From NCBI GenBank assembly GCA_017303795.1, contig JAFLBR010000001.1, forward strand, positions 372,001 to 436,000: DNA of 64,000 bases, written 5' to 3'. Position numbers and translations under genes: made by a program. The notes below the pieces were generated by a model. The model saw only the letters and a program-made list of their open reading frames with translations. It had not been told where the DNA came from and made no database searches. This DNA is from Cytophagales bacterium. Its GTDB lineage: Bacteria > Bacteroidota > Bacteroidia > Cytophagales > Cyclobacteriaceae. Shown piece after piece: positions 45,173 through 53,458 of this stretch (position 1 is its first letter; each line of letters opens with the position of its first letter).

Positions 45173-45970
45173 CTAAATCGACCAAACGTAATGCTGGCGG
45201 TTAAGAGCCGGATCGAAAAACAACAGCCCGCACCTGAACAAATCCACACTGCCATATACCAACGGATGCCGTTTTATTTCTGTCCAGGCTTTTTCCATTT
45301 CGGGCGAGTAATAAATATCATCCATTACAATTACTCCTTTGGTATGAATGCGTTTGGCCAACAGTTCAAAATACCGGAGTGTTGGTGTGTAACGGTGGTT
45401 GGCATCCATTAATGCAAAATCAATCTTAGCTGGGTTTTGTATAAAGTCGGGCAAAGTCTGGTCGATATTACCGGCTAGTATCTTTACATTCTTTTTATTA
45501 AAGTATTCCAAATGCGTAAGGGCAACCTGAATCAAGGCTTTGTTGCCTTCAAATGTAGTTACATGGCTGTTGGGTTGATTTGCCAGATACAATGTAGTTA
45601 ACCCTACCGAAGTACCTAACTCCACAATGGCTTTCGCCTGAATGTGTGAAGCAAGCCGCATGAAGAGTTCGCATAACGCTTTAGGGCTGGCACTGGTGGC
45701 AGCTATTTTTGAAAGCGATCGTTGCTGACTTTGAAAGTGTGGCGATGCAGCACCAAGATCAACCATGTCAATTTGTTGCGTACTGGCTAACAGGTTAGTC
45801 CGAACAGTTTCAACTTCCGGAAGACCCGTAAAAGATTTTGGTCGGATTACCTTTTCATAAAAATCAAAAAAGAAAGGCGAATGAATGGAATGTTCATCAA
45901 CCGCATGCAACCAATGCCGTAAGTAGGCACGGGCTCTGAAAAAATTTAAAGAAAGCGTAGAGATAAAAAT
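45173..45970 (-). CDS. SAM-dependent O-methyltransferase-like protein, probable ATT start
   Basis: Class I methyltransferase: KAIVELGTSVGLTTLYLA (SAM motif I), TTFEGNKALIQVA, KIDFALMDANHRYTPTL, GVIVMDDIYYSPEME. The first canonical start, a TTG at 45910, gives 245 residues, but the in-frame sequence upstream (NFFRARAYLRHWLHAVDEHSI) continues the pattern of the family, in which an N-terminal helix precedes HSPF. The in-frame codon that fits is ATT at 45968-45970, sharing a base with the apaG stop in a TAATT junction, giving 265 residues. Start at ATT is inferred; TTG remains possible. Substrate unknown. Confidence 0.75.
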   Translation of the reverse strand: MFISTLSLNFFRARAYLRHWLHAVDEHSIHSPFFFDFYEKVIRPKSFTGLPEVETVRTNLLASTQQIDMVDLGAASPHFQSQQRSLSKIAATSASPKALCELFMRLASHIQAKAIVELGTSVGLTTLYLANQPNSHVTTFEGNKALIQVALTHLEYFNKKNVKILAGNIDQTLPDFIQNPAKIDFALMDANHRYTPTLRYFELLAKRIHTKGVIVMDDIYYSPEMEKAWTEIKRHPLVYGSVDLFRCGLLFFDPALNRQHYVWSI

Positions 45971-46356
45971 TAATTAAGCCTGATAGGGGCAATCATAGTA
46001 AACTCAGGAATAGCAACCTGAAAAGTAGCACCATCTACTACACGCTCCATGCGGTACGTGCCGGCCATTTTACCAATACCCGATTTAAGATTACAACCCG
46101 AAACATATTGATGGCTTTGTCCCGGTTCTAACACGGGCTGTTGGCCAACCACACCTTCGCCTTCTACTTCGCGGGTTGTAAAACCAGCATCGTGAATATG
46201 CCAATGCCTGCGCAAAAGTTGAATGGTGAAATCACTTTGATTTTCGATGGTGATGCGATACGTAAACACATAATGGTACTGGCTCGGGCTTGAGTAAGAG
46301 GGCTGGTACTCAGTCTCGACAGTAACCTTAATTCCTTGTGTAATTTCAGCGATCAT
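45970..46356 (-). CDS. apaG: ApaG/Co2+-Mg2+ efflux-associated protein
   Basis: 128 residues from the ATG at 46356 (six codons later than the first possible start, and matching the family N-terminus ITQGIKVTVETEYQP). A fibronectin III-like beta sandwich. HWHIHDAGFTTREVEGEGVVGQQPVLEPG and SGCNLKSGIGKMAGTYRM are the characteristic blocks. Precise role is unsettled. Shares its stop with the probable start of the methyltransferase; divergent from ung. Confidence 0.94.
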   Translation of the reverse strand: MIAEITQGIKVTVETEYQPSYSSPSQYHYVFTYRITIENQSDFTIQLLRRHWHIHDAGFTTREVEGEGVVGQQPVLEPGQSHQYVSGCNLKSGIGKMAGTYRMERVVDGATFQVAIPEFTMIAPIRLN

Positions 46357-46428
46357 CAGGTTCAAAAATATCATTTTTTTCTATTTTACAACCCGCATCT
46401 CAAATTGATTCACCGAAATTTAATTCGC

Positions 46429-47097
46429 ATGGCCGAGGACGTAAAAATTGCCCCTTCGTGGAAAAAATACCTGTCAAATGAGTTCAACGCGGATTATTTC
46501 CGGCAATTAATTGATTTTGTAAGGGCTGAATACCAAACCCAAACAGTTTATCCACCCGGTCGGGAAATTTTCAGAGCCTTCGATTGTGCTGATTTTGAGG
46601 ATGTACGGGTGGTAATAATCGGGCAAGACCCGTATCACGGCCCCGGCCAGGCTAATGGCCTTTGTTTTTCCGTGCGCGATGGGGTTACGTTTCCACCGTC
46701 TTTACGGAACATCTTTAAAGAAATTCAAAAAGACCTCGATAAACCTATTCCCAAAAATGGTGATCTGGAACGCTGGGCCCAGCAAGGCGTGCTGTTGTTA
46801 AACGCTACGCTAACGGTGCGGGCTTCAGCAGCAGGATCGCATCAGAACAAAGGTTGGGAACAGTTTACCGATGCGGTAATCAAAGCCATATCAGACCATA
46901 AAACCAATGTGGTTTTTCTATTGTGGGGCGCTTATGCGCAGAAGAAAGGGGAGATCATTGATCGCAACAAACATCTTGTATTGATGTCGGCTCATCCATC
47001 ACCATTCTCGGCCGACAGAGGTTTTTTTGGCAACAAACATTTCAGCAAAACCAACGAGTACCTGAAGAGTAGAGGACTGAAGGAGATTGACTGGTGA
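46429..47097 (+). CDS. ung: Uracil-DNA glycosylase
   Basis: 222 residues from the ATG at 46429 (MAEDVKIAPSWKKYL), the family start; earlier in-frame codons overlap the divergent apaG. Removes uracil from DNA. Motifs VIIGQDPYHGPGQANGLCFSV (catalytic Asp), LLNATLTVRAS and SAHPSPFSADRGFFG (catalytic His). Convergent with lepB, separated by a palindrome. Confidence 0.97.
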   Translation: MAEDVKIAPSWKKYLSNEFNADYFRQLIDFVRAEYQTQTVYPPGREIFRAFDCADFEDVRVVIIGQDPYHGPGQANGLCFSVRDGVTFPPSLRNIFKEIQKDLDKPIPKNGDLERWAQQGVLLLNATLTVRASAAGSHQNKGWEQFTDAVIKAISDHKTNVVFLLWGAYAQKKGEIIDRNKHLVLMSAHPSPFSADRGFFGNKHFSKTNEYLKSRGLKEIDW

Positions 47098-47102
47098 AAA
47101 TC

Positions 47103-47151
47103 AGTTACCGGTTACACGTTACCAGTAACTGGCAACCGGTAACCGGTAACT
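47103..47151. repeat. GTTACCGGTTAC palindrome between ung and lepB
   Basis: Inverse arms AGTTACCGGTTAC (47103-47115) and GTAACCGGTAACT (47139-47151), with ACGTTACCAGTAACTGGCAACCG inside, itself imperfectly palindromic. Sits 6 bases after the ung stop and 6 bases from the lepB stop, so could terminate both; no long U-run. Confidence 0.65.
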
Positions 47152-47156
47152 TGAAA

Positions 47157-48314
47157 CTATCTTACAGGCTTAAAGAATCTATTCCAACGAATCTTATCCA
47201 GAAACGAACCATACTTATCAATCGATAGCCAGATAAAGAATCCTTTACCCACTACGTGGTCTTCGGGTACAAAACCCCAATAGCGCGAGTCGAGTGAGTT
47301 ATCACGATTATCGCCCATCATGAAGTAATAATTCTGGTTGAAGGTGTATTCAGTAACTTCCTTACCGGCAATGGTAAGTTTGCCTTCTTTAATTTCAACA
47401 TCTTCATTACCATCATAATCTTTGATAGTGGTTCCATAAATGGAAAGTGTGGAATCGTTGATGGCGATTGTCATCCCTTCTTTTGGAATGGTGAGCGGGC
47501 CGTAATTATTGCCCGTCCACCTTGCAGTGTATTTTGAGAATGGAAAACGAGGTGCTTCTCCACCCTCATATAACTCAACCGATTTGATATAGGATTCTGC
47601 TTTTACAAGTTCTTTTTGCTTCTCTGTTAAGAACATCGTGTAATAAACCTGATTCGGTTTCTCAGGATTAGAACGGCCTTGATCATAATAGTCATCGCCA
47701 TCTAACCCCAGCTTCTCGATATTCCGCACGTTAATGTCGTTGGTAGATTCTACTAAATATTGAAACCGAAGTCCTTCCGGATTTTCGAACGGAGTACCAT
47801 TTACAACTAATTGTCGGTTACGGATTTCAAGCACATCTCCGGCTTCAGCCACACACCGTTTGATGTAATTGGTTTTAAGATCTACAGGATAATCAATCCA
47901 CGTATTTCGATTGTAGTTACCATAATTATTTTCTTCGATGCGCGGCACGTTAAACACCACCACATCATTTCGTTTTACATGCGTAAAGCCGGGCAAACGA
48001 TAGGAGGGAAGTTGAATCCAATCAGCATACGATGGAATGTTGGTAAACCAGATTTTCTGATGCGTAAGCGGCATTTGAATGGGCGTGCGCGGGGTGCGGG
48101 TTCCATAATGAAACTTGCTCACAAAAAGGAAGTCACCAACCAGCATGGAGTTTTCCATGGAAGGAGTAGGGATTGTATACGCTTCCATAATCAGCCATCG
48201 GATAAGAGTAGCGGCTACCACAGCAAACAAAATGGCATCCCACCATTCGCGTACAGCCGACTTCTTCTTTTCAGGTTGCTCTTTTTCCTTTTTAATCCAA
48301 AACTTCCAATTCAT
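47157..48314 (-). CDS. lepB: Signal peptidase I
   Basis: 385 residues, longer than the E. coli enzyme owing to insertions between catalytic boxes, as is common in Bacteroidota. One N-terminal membrane helix (WWDAILFAVVAATLIRWL). Catalytic Ser in YTIPTPSMENSMLVGD and catalytic Lys in YIKRCVAEAGD; the box E MGDNRDNSLDSRYWGFVP is near the C-terminus. Cleaves Sec/Tat signal peptides in the periplasm. Follows dapB by 53 bases. Confidence 0.96.
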   Translation of the reverse strand: MNWKFWIKKEKEQPEKKKSAVREWWDAILFAVVAATLIRWLIMEAYTIPTPSMENSMLVGDFLFVSKFHYGTRTPRTPIQMPLTHQKIWFTNIPSYADWIQLPSYRLPGFTHVKRNDVVVFNVPRIEENNYGNYNRNTWIDYPVDLKTNYIKRCVAEAGDVLEIRNRQLVVNGTPFENPEGLRFQYLVESTNDINVRNIEKLGLDGDDYYDQGRSNPEKPNQVYYTMFLTEKQKELVKAESYIKSVELYEGGEAPRFPFSKYTARWTGNNYGPLTIPKEGMTIAINDSTLSIYGTTIKDYDGNEDVEIKEGKLTIAGKEVTEYTFNQNYYFMMGDNRDNSLDSRYWGFVPEDHVVGKGFFIWLSIDKYGSFLDKIRWNRFFKPVR

Positions 48315-48367
48315 AACGATCCGGTAAAATTAAAACGTGGCAAATAAAACCATTTTTTCGGTGCGGG

Positions 48368-49075
48368 CTATAACTTCAGAAAATCATCCATCGTAAAAAT
48401 TCCCTTTTTTCCGGCTAACCACTCAGCAACTACCACCGCGCCAAGGGCAAAACCTTCGCGGGAATGTGCGGTATGGGTAATCTCAACATCATCAATAGCC
48501 GATTGGTATTTTACGACATGGGTACCGGGCGCAGGATCAACCCGAAATGAATGTATAGATAGTTGTTCCGAACTTTCGGCTTTGCCCAGCTTCCATTCGG
48601 TTTTGCGCGTCATGTTTTTGAGAACGCCATTCGCCAGACTAATGGCAGTGCCGCTGGGTGCATCTTTCTTTTGGGTATGATGCGTCTCATCAATACTTAC
48701 TTCATACTGCGGATAATGTTGCATGATGCGGGCCAGATATTCATTCAGTTTAAAGAAAATGTTTACACCCAAACTAAAGTTAGAGGAATACAGCAACGTT
48801 CCGTTTTTGCTTTTGCAATACGCCTCTACTTCGGCCTGTTGATTACCCCAACCTGTAGTGCCACACACCACCGGAATGCCTTTATCGAAACATGTTTTTA
48901 AATTTTTTACAGCCGCTTCAGGTTGCGTAAACTCAATGGCTACATCAACCGGGCCGTTAAAATCCTGCAGGTTATTTCCAACATCAATACGGCCAGCAAT
49001 TTCGTTTCCACGATCTAAGGCAATGCCTTCAATGGTTTTACCCATCTTTCCATACCCGATTAATAAAATCTTCAT
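48368..49075 (-). CDS. dapB: 4-hydroxy-tetrahydrodipicolinate reductase
   Basis: 235 residues. Lysine/meso-DAP synthesis. N-terminal LLIGYGKMGKTIEGIA (NAD(P)H binding), EFTQPEAAVKNL, CGTTGW, ETHHTQKKDAPSGTA (catalytic Lys and dihydrodipicolinate binding). The shortened Rossmann region is typical in Bacteroidota. Five bases after the DUF5683 gene. Confidence 0.96.
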   Translation of the reverse strand: MKILLIGYGKMGKTIEGIALDRGNEIAGRIDVGNNLQDFNGPVDVAIEFTQPEAAVKNLKTCFDKGIPVVCGTTGWGNQQAEVEAYCKSKNGTLLYSSNFSLGVNIFFKLNEYLARIMQHYPQYEVSIDETHHTQKKDAPSGTAISLANGVLKNMTRKTEWKLGKAESSEQLSIHSFRVDPAPGTHVVKYQSAIDDVEITHTAHSREGFALGAVVVAEWLAGKKGIFTMDDFLKL

Positions 49076-49080
49076 GAAGT

Positions 49081-49671
49081 TTAAAATCTGAATGTTAAAC
49101 TAAACCCGGCTTGCCGTCCCAACAACATGTTGTTTTCAAAATGCGGTTCCCACTTTACCTGTAGTTTAGGATTTAGCTGAAACTCTTTCAGGTGCGCATC
49201 CACATGGGCATCCACCATTTGTAAAATATACCAAACACCTGAAAATAGAATGTAAATATCACGCTGCCTGCGGCTAATATCAATGCCTCTTCGTAATTGA
49301 GTCGCATTTAGACCACTTGAGCTAAGTCCAGAACCACCGTTATTCAATACCTCAAAAAGTTCGTTTCGGAATTTGCGATGGTTTCTATCATAAAACACAA
49401 CCACCATCGTAGTAACTGTAAAGCCGCCATACACCAACGGCATCTTCCAATACTTTTTATTGTAAAGTTGGCCGGCACCGGGCATGATAGCCGAGAATAA
49501 AAGTGCTTTACGCGGATCGAACCGGCTAGCGTATGATTCTATTTTTTCAACCCGTTGGCTGCTGAGTGTGGCTGTATCGGTTTTAATAATAACCGTATCG
49601 GCTTTGGTTTTCTGGGCAAACGAAACCGTAGCGATTAAAAAAAATATACCACAAAGTGCAAATGCACGCAT
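49081..49671 (-). CDS. DUF5683 exported/membrane protein
   Basis: 196 residues. Signal peptide to about residue 19 (TVSFAQ). DPRKALLFSAIMPGAGQLYNKKYWKMPLVYGG is the DUF5683 core, containing the P-G-x-G-Q-x-Y-N motif found in this Bacteroidota family; two membrane-like segments follow. Function unknown; constantly next to parB and dapB in Bacteroidota. Its ATG shares a base with the parB stop (TAATG-like junction at 49671). Confidence 0.9.
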   Translation of the reverse strand: MRAFALCGIFFLIATVSFAQKTKADTVIIKTDTATLSSQRVEKIESYASRFDPRKALLFSAIMPGAGQLYNKKYWKMPLVYGGFTVTTMVVVFYDRNHRKFRNELFEVLNNGGSGLSSSGLNATQLRRGIDISRRQRDIYILFSGVWYILQMVDAHVDAHLKEFQLNPKLQVKWEPHFENNMLLGRQAGFSLTFRF

Positions 49672-50573
49672 TAGATTTTAAGAATGTCTAAAATTCGATT
49701 GAGGTCCTCCACAGAAAGAAACGGAATACGGATTTCACCCTTCTTTCCATCGCTCTTTACACTAACTTTCGTGCCAAAGTGCGATGATAAGCGACCTTGC
49801 ACCTGCACAATTTCTTTAGGTTGCGAAGTGGGTGTAGCAGTTACTGCAATGGGTTTGGAACCCGCCATAACCTGCCGCGCCAGTTCTTCAACTTTGCGCA
49901 CCGATAAGTCCTCCGAAACAATTTTATTGAATATGAAGAGTTGAGTTCCCGTATCGTCAATGTTAATGATGGCCCGTGCGTGGCCCATTGAAATTTTGTT
50001 ATCGCGTAATGCGATTTGAATATCGGGCGGAAGTTTTAAAAGTCTTAAGTAGTTGGTTACCGTAGTACGGTTTTTCCCTACGCGTTCACCCAGTTCTTCC
50101 TGCTTTAGGTTACACTCGGTTAGCAGGCGTTGATAGCTCAATGAAATTTCTATCGGGTTAAGATTTTCGCGCTGAATGTTTTCAATCAGAGCCATCTCCA
50201 GCATCTGCTGGTCGTTGGCGGTGCGCACATAGGCCGGAATCTGTTTTAGTCCGGCAAGTTTAGAAGCCTGATACCTGCGTTCGCCTGAAATTAATTGATA
50301 TTGATTATGCGCCAGCCTGCGTACCGTAATAGGTTGAATGATACCGTGTACTTTAATCGACTCAGCCAATTCATTCAAAGCCTCCTGATCGAAATGTGTG
50401 CGCGGTTGAAACGGATTGGTTTCAATATACTCAATTGAAATTTCGTTGATTGATTCCGTGTTCGACTTCGTTGCAGTAAGGGAATGCGGAACGTCAACTT
50501 CTAATTTTTCATCCTCGGGTGTATCGCTTAACAAAGCGCTTAATCCGCGGCCTAATGCTTTCTTCTTACTCAT
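49671..50573 (-). CDS. parB: Chromosome-partitioning protein ParB
   Basis: 300 residues. CTPase/parS-binding protein. EISIEYIETNPFQPRTHFDQEALNELAESIKVHG (ParB N-terminal box), GERRYQASKLAGLKQIPAYVR, ENIQRENLNPIEIS and the HTH (EELGERVGKNRTTVTNYLRLLKLP) are visible. Overlaps parA by four bases. Confidence 0.97.
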   Translation of the reverse strand: MSKKKALGRGLSALLSDTPEDEKLEVDVPHSLTATKSNTESINEISIEYIETNPFQPRTHFDQEALNELAESIKVHGIIQPITVRRLAHNQYQLISGERRYQASKLAGLKQIPAYVRTANDQQMLEMALIENIQRENLNPIEISLSYQRLLTECNLKQEELGERVGKNRTTVTNYLRLLKLPPDIQIALRDNKISMGHARAIINIDDTGTQLFIFNKIVSEDLSVRKVEELARQVMAGSKPIAVTATPTSQPKEIVQVQGRLSSHFGTKVSVKSDGKKGEIRIPFLSVEDLNRILDILKI

Positions 50574-51343
50574 TTCGCAAATCCGTTTTTATCTAAAATT
50601 TCGTGGGCCAGATTCAGGTAACTGATGGCACCTTTACTTTCTGCATCGTGCACAATGGCCGGTAATCCAAAACTTGGCGATTCGCTCAGTTTAACATTGC
50701 GTGGGATAATAGTTTGGAAGGCAATGTTTTTAAAATGGGTGCGTACTTCTTCTACTACCTGATTGCCCAGCGAGGTGCGCGAATCGTATAGGGTAAGCAG
50801 AATGCCTTCAATCTCTAACTTGGGGTTAAGCCGCGTTTGAATGATCTTGATGGTGTTCAACAACTTACCTAAACCTTCCAACGCAAAGTATTCGCATTGC
50901 ACCGGAATGATTACAGAATCTGCTGCTGTAAGCGAGTTGATGGTAATTAAACCCAGCGATGGTGAGCAATCTATTATAATAAAATCGTACTGGTCTTTTA
51001 TTTTAGCCAACGCGGTTTTCATTTTCTCTTCGCGTTGCGCGATGCTTACCATCTCTACTTCGGCACCTACCAGATCGATGTGCGAAGGCAGGATATCCAA
51101 ATACTTCAATTCATTTTTGGCAATTGCTTCCTGTGGAGGCACACCATCTACCATGCATTCGTAAATGCTTTTGGTTACATCTTTAGGATTGATGCCCAGC
51201 CCGGAAGTAGAATTGGCTTGCGGGTCGGCATCAACCAGCAAGGTTTTGCACTCCAGCACAGCCAGACTTGCCGCCAGGTTAATAGCTGTAGTGGTTTTGC
51301 CTACACCGCCTTTTTGGTTCGCAATCGCGATAATTTTACCCAT
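50570..51343 (-). CDS. parA: Chromosome-partitioning ATPase ParA (Soj)
   Basis: 257 residues. Deviant Walker A KGGVGKTTTAINLAASLA, VDADPQANSTSGLG, and IIDCSPSLG. Partner of ParB; no parS site was searched exhaustively, none stood out. First gene of the parA-parB-DUF5683-dapB-lepB run. Upstream lies a -7-like element about 85 bases before the ATG. Confidence 0.98.
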   Translation of the reverse strand: MGKIIAIANQKGGVGKTTTAINLAASLAVLECKTLLVDADPQANSTSGLGINPKDVTKSIYECMVDGVPPQEAIAKNELKYLDILPSHIDLVGAEVEMVSIAQREEKMKTALAKIKDQYDFIIIDCSPSLGLITINSLTAADSVIIPVQCEYFALEGLGKLLNTIKIIQTRLNPKLEIEGILLTLYDSRTSLGNQVVEEVRTHFKNIAFQTIIPRNVKLSESPSFGLPAIVHDAESKGAISYLNLAHEILDKNGFAK

Positions 51344-51427
51344 TTTTCAAATTTGAGGATTAGCAGATTTGAGAATTTGAAAATTTATCTTCGCTATGAA
51401 GAAATCGCTTCCAAAATTTCAAGTGGA

Positions 51428-51435
51428 CAAATATA
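51428..51435 (-). promoter_or_regulatory. Possible -7 element for parA
   Basis: Minus strand TATATTTG, matching TAnnTTTG, 85 bases before the parA ATG. No clear -33. Confidence 0.4.
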
Positions 51436-51535
51436 GGCTAATGAAACTATCGTGGAACGCCCGTGAAACATTTGTTATCCACGTACTGTCAACAAGAATT
51501 AAACAAGTAGGGTTGAGGACAGGACCGTAAAAAGA

Positions 51536-51608
51536 TTAGCCACTGATTCACAGAAGAACACAGACTAGAGAACCATCTGTGAGAAAATCTGTGTTTATCT
51601 GTGGCTAA
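51536..51608. repeat. Imperfect inverted repeat AGCCAC-AGA...CACAG between parA and yidC
   Basis: Left arm TTAGCCACTGATTCACAGA and AACACAGAC (51536-51565), right arm CTGTGAGAAAATCTGTGTTT then ATCTGTGGCTAA (51577-51608). The arms are inverse, with mismatches. Such CACAGAT-rich elements recur between genes in diverse bacterial genomes. The rest of the 286-base gap (51344-51629) has only the possible parA promoter. Confidence 0.7.
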
Positions 51609-51629
51609 AACAAAATCGCGCCAAGCTAA

Positions 51630-53426
51630 CTATTTCTTAGCTGATTTCCTGCGGGCTTCTTCGCTGGCTTTCATGGCCTGCTCCAGTTTGTTCATGAAGC
51701 TGGACTTTTTGCCCGTGCCACCCGATTCAAGCATTTTCTTTTTGTGGTCATCCATCACCGCCTTGATTTTGTCTTCATCTACAAAGCGCTTAATAATGGC
51801 CTGCTGCGCAAACGTTACTAAGTTAGAAACAAAGTAGTAGAAGCTAAGCCCGGCTGAGAACGTGTTAAGCACAAACATGAAGATTACCGGCATGATGTAA
51901 CCCATTGTTTTCATAGGGCCTTGCACACTGGTAAGTTGGTTATTCTGCCAGGTGTAAATAATTGTAGAGGCTGTCATCAACAGTACAAACAAACTCACGT
52001 GACTTCCATAAAATGGAATGGTGAATGGAAGGTTAATGATTGAATCATAAGTAGAAAGATCTTCGGCCCACAGAAATGGTTTTTGTCTTAATTCAATTGA
52101 CACCGGGAAGAAGTAGAACATAGAAAACAAAATCGGCATTTGAAGCAGCAATGGAATACAACCACTGAATGGGTTAACTCCCGCCTGCTGATACAATTTC
52201 ATCTGATCTTGCTGGTTTTGCGCCATGTTGTCGCCATTCTTTTCTTTAATGAGATCAAGCTCAGGTTTGAGCAATCGCATTTTGGCCATACCGAGGTATG
52301 ACTTGTAGGAGAGTGGCAACAGAATAAGTTTGACAAACAGCACGAGTAACACAATGATGATTCCGTAGTTGCCGATAAAGCCTTCCAGAAATTTGAAGAT
52401 CGGTATAATCACAAACCGGTTTATCCACGACATAGGAGGCCAGCCCAGATCAAGATTTTCGCGGAAGCCTTCGGTTACCGATGGTAGAACTTCATAATCA
52501 CTCGGTCCAAAAAAGTATTGAAACTTAGCTTTACCAGCGGAGGTGTATTCGGTAGGGAAGTTTGCTTGAATGGAAGCATCCTTTACCACTAACGTATCAG
52601 CCGGGTTGGCAAACGTTTTAACTTCAGCAGTAGAAAATGATTCTTGCGCAATGATGGCAGAAATGAAAAACTTTTGCCGGATGGAAATCCATTTAACCGG
52701 GCTGGTTAAGTTTTCTGTTTCCAGATCGGTAGAAGCTTGCGAGATGTAATCGAAATCGCCATTGGCAAAATACCAGTTCATATTGGTTTTAGCCCGACTA
52801 TCAGCAATTGCTTTTTCTTGTACCGGAATTTTATCGTTCCATTTGTAGGTAAGTTCTTTACCGGTTAACTCCACCCCTTTGGTATGCACCTGATACCCAA
52901 TTACAAAACCGGTTGGCGGAATGGAATAAATATGTTTGATGAAGGCATCAGGGCCAAGTGCAGCCGTAAAAGTAATTTGAGTAGTATCACCTTTGGTTGC
53001 CGTTGATGGAGTGTAATAAAGGGTATAGAGATCAATCTCCTTTCCCTGATAAGCTGAAAGCAAGGAGAAAGTGTTATCGTTTTTCTGTGCCAGATAAAGT
53101 GGCTTTTGCCAGTAGGTTTTAAAGTTCTTTAATTCTACCAGGTTAAGTCTTCCCTTGTTGGAAATCTTCAATCGAAGGTCAGCATTCTCAATACTGGTTT
53201 CAGATTCGGTTCCATTCATGAACGAAGCCAGCGATCCGTATTGCGTTAGCGCTGCACTATCCAATCGGGTTTCGGTAACAACCTTTGCACTGTCTTTAGG
53301 TTGCGTGTTGGTAATCTGAGCCGGAGCAGTTACTTCGGGTTTTTGTGGCTGTGGTGCAAGGAAGTTAAAATATACCAGTAACAGTACGGCAATAAGTGTC
53401 AATCCAATAGCTGAGTTCCTATCCAT
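51630..53426 (-). CDS. yidC: Membrane protein insertase YidC
   Basis: 598 residues. N-terminal helix (SAIGLTLIAVLLLVYFNFLA), large periplasmic domain (residues 60-345), then the conserved 60-kDa core: GIIIVLLVLFVKLILLPLSYKSYLGMAKM, PILFSMFYFFPVSIELR, helices to about residue 540 and a basic C-terminal tail. The Arg/Lys in the hydrophilic groove (Lys in TM2) is present. Follows pyrG by 32 bases, a Bacteroidota gene order. Confidence 0.97.
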   Translation of the reverse strand: MDRNSAIGLTLIAVLLLVYFNFLAPQPQKPEVTAPAQITNTQPKDSAKVVTETRLDSAALTQYGSLASFMNGTESETSIENADLRLKISNKGRLNLVELKNFKTYWQKPLYLAQKNDNTFSLLSAYQGKEIDLYTLYYTPSTATKGDTTQITFTAALGPDAFIKHIYSIPPTGFVIGYQVHTKGVELTGKELTYKWNDKIPVQEKAIADSRAKTNMNWYFANGDFDYISQASTDLETENLTSPVKWISIRQKFFISAIIAQESFSTAEVKTFANPADTLVVKDASIQANFPTEYTSAGKAKFQYFFGPSDYEVLPSVTEGFRENLDLGWPPMSWINRFVIIPIFKFLEGFIGNYGIIIVLLVLFVKLILLPLSYKSYLGMAKMRLLKPELDLIKEKNGDNMAQNQQDQMKLYQQAGVNPFSGCIPLLLQMPILFSMFYFFPVSIELRQKPFLWAEDLSTYDSIINLPFTIPFYGSHVSLFVLLMTASTIIYTWQNNQLTSVQGPMKTMGYIMPVIFMFVLNTFSAGLSFYYFVSNLVTFAQQAIIKRFVDEDKIKAVMDDHKKKMLESGGTGKKSSFMNKLEQAMKASEEARRKSAKK

Positions 53427-53458
53427 TCTTAATAATCTTTAACCTAATAAGTATCTTT

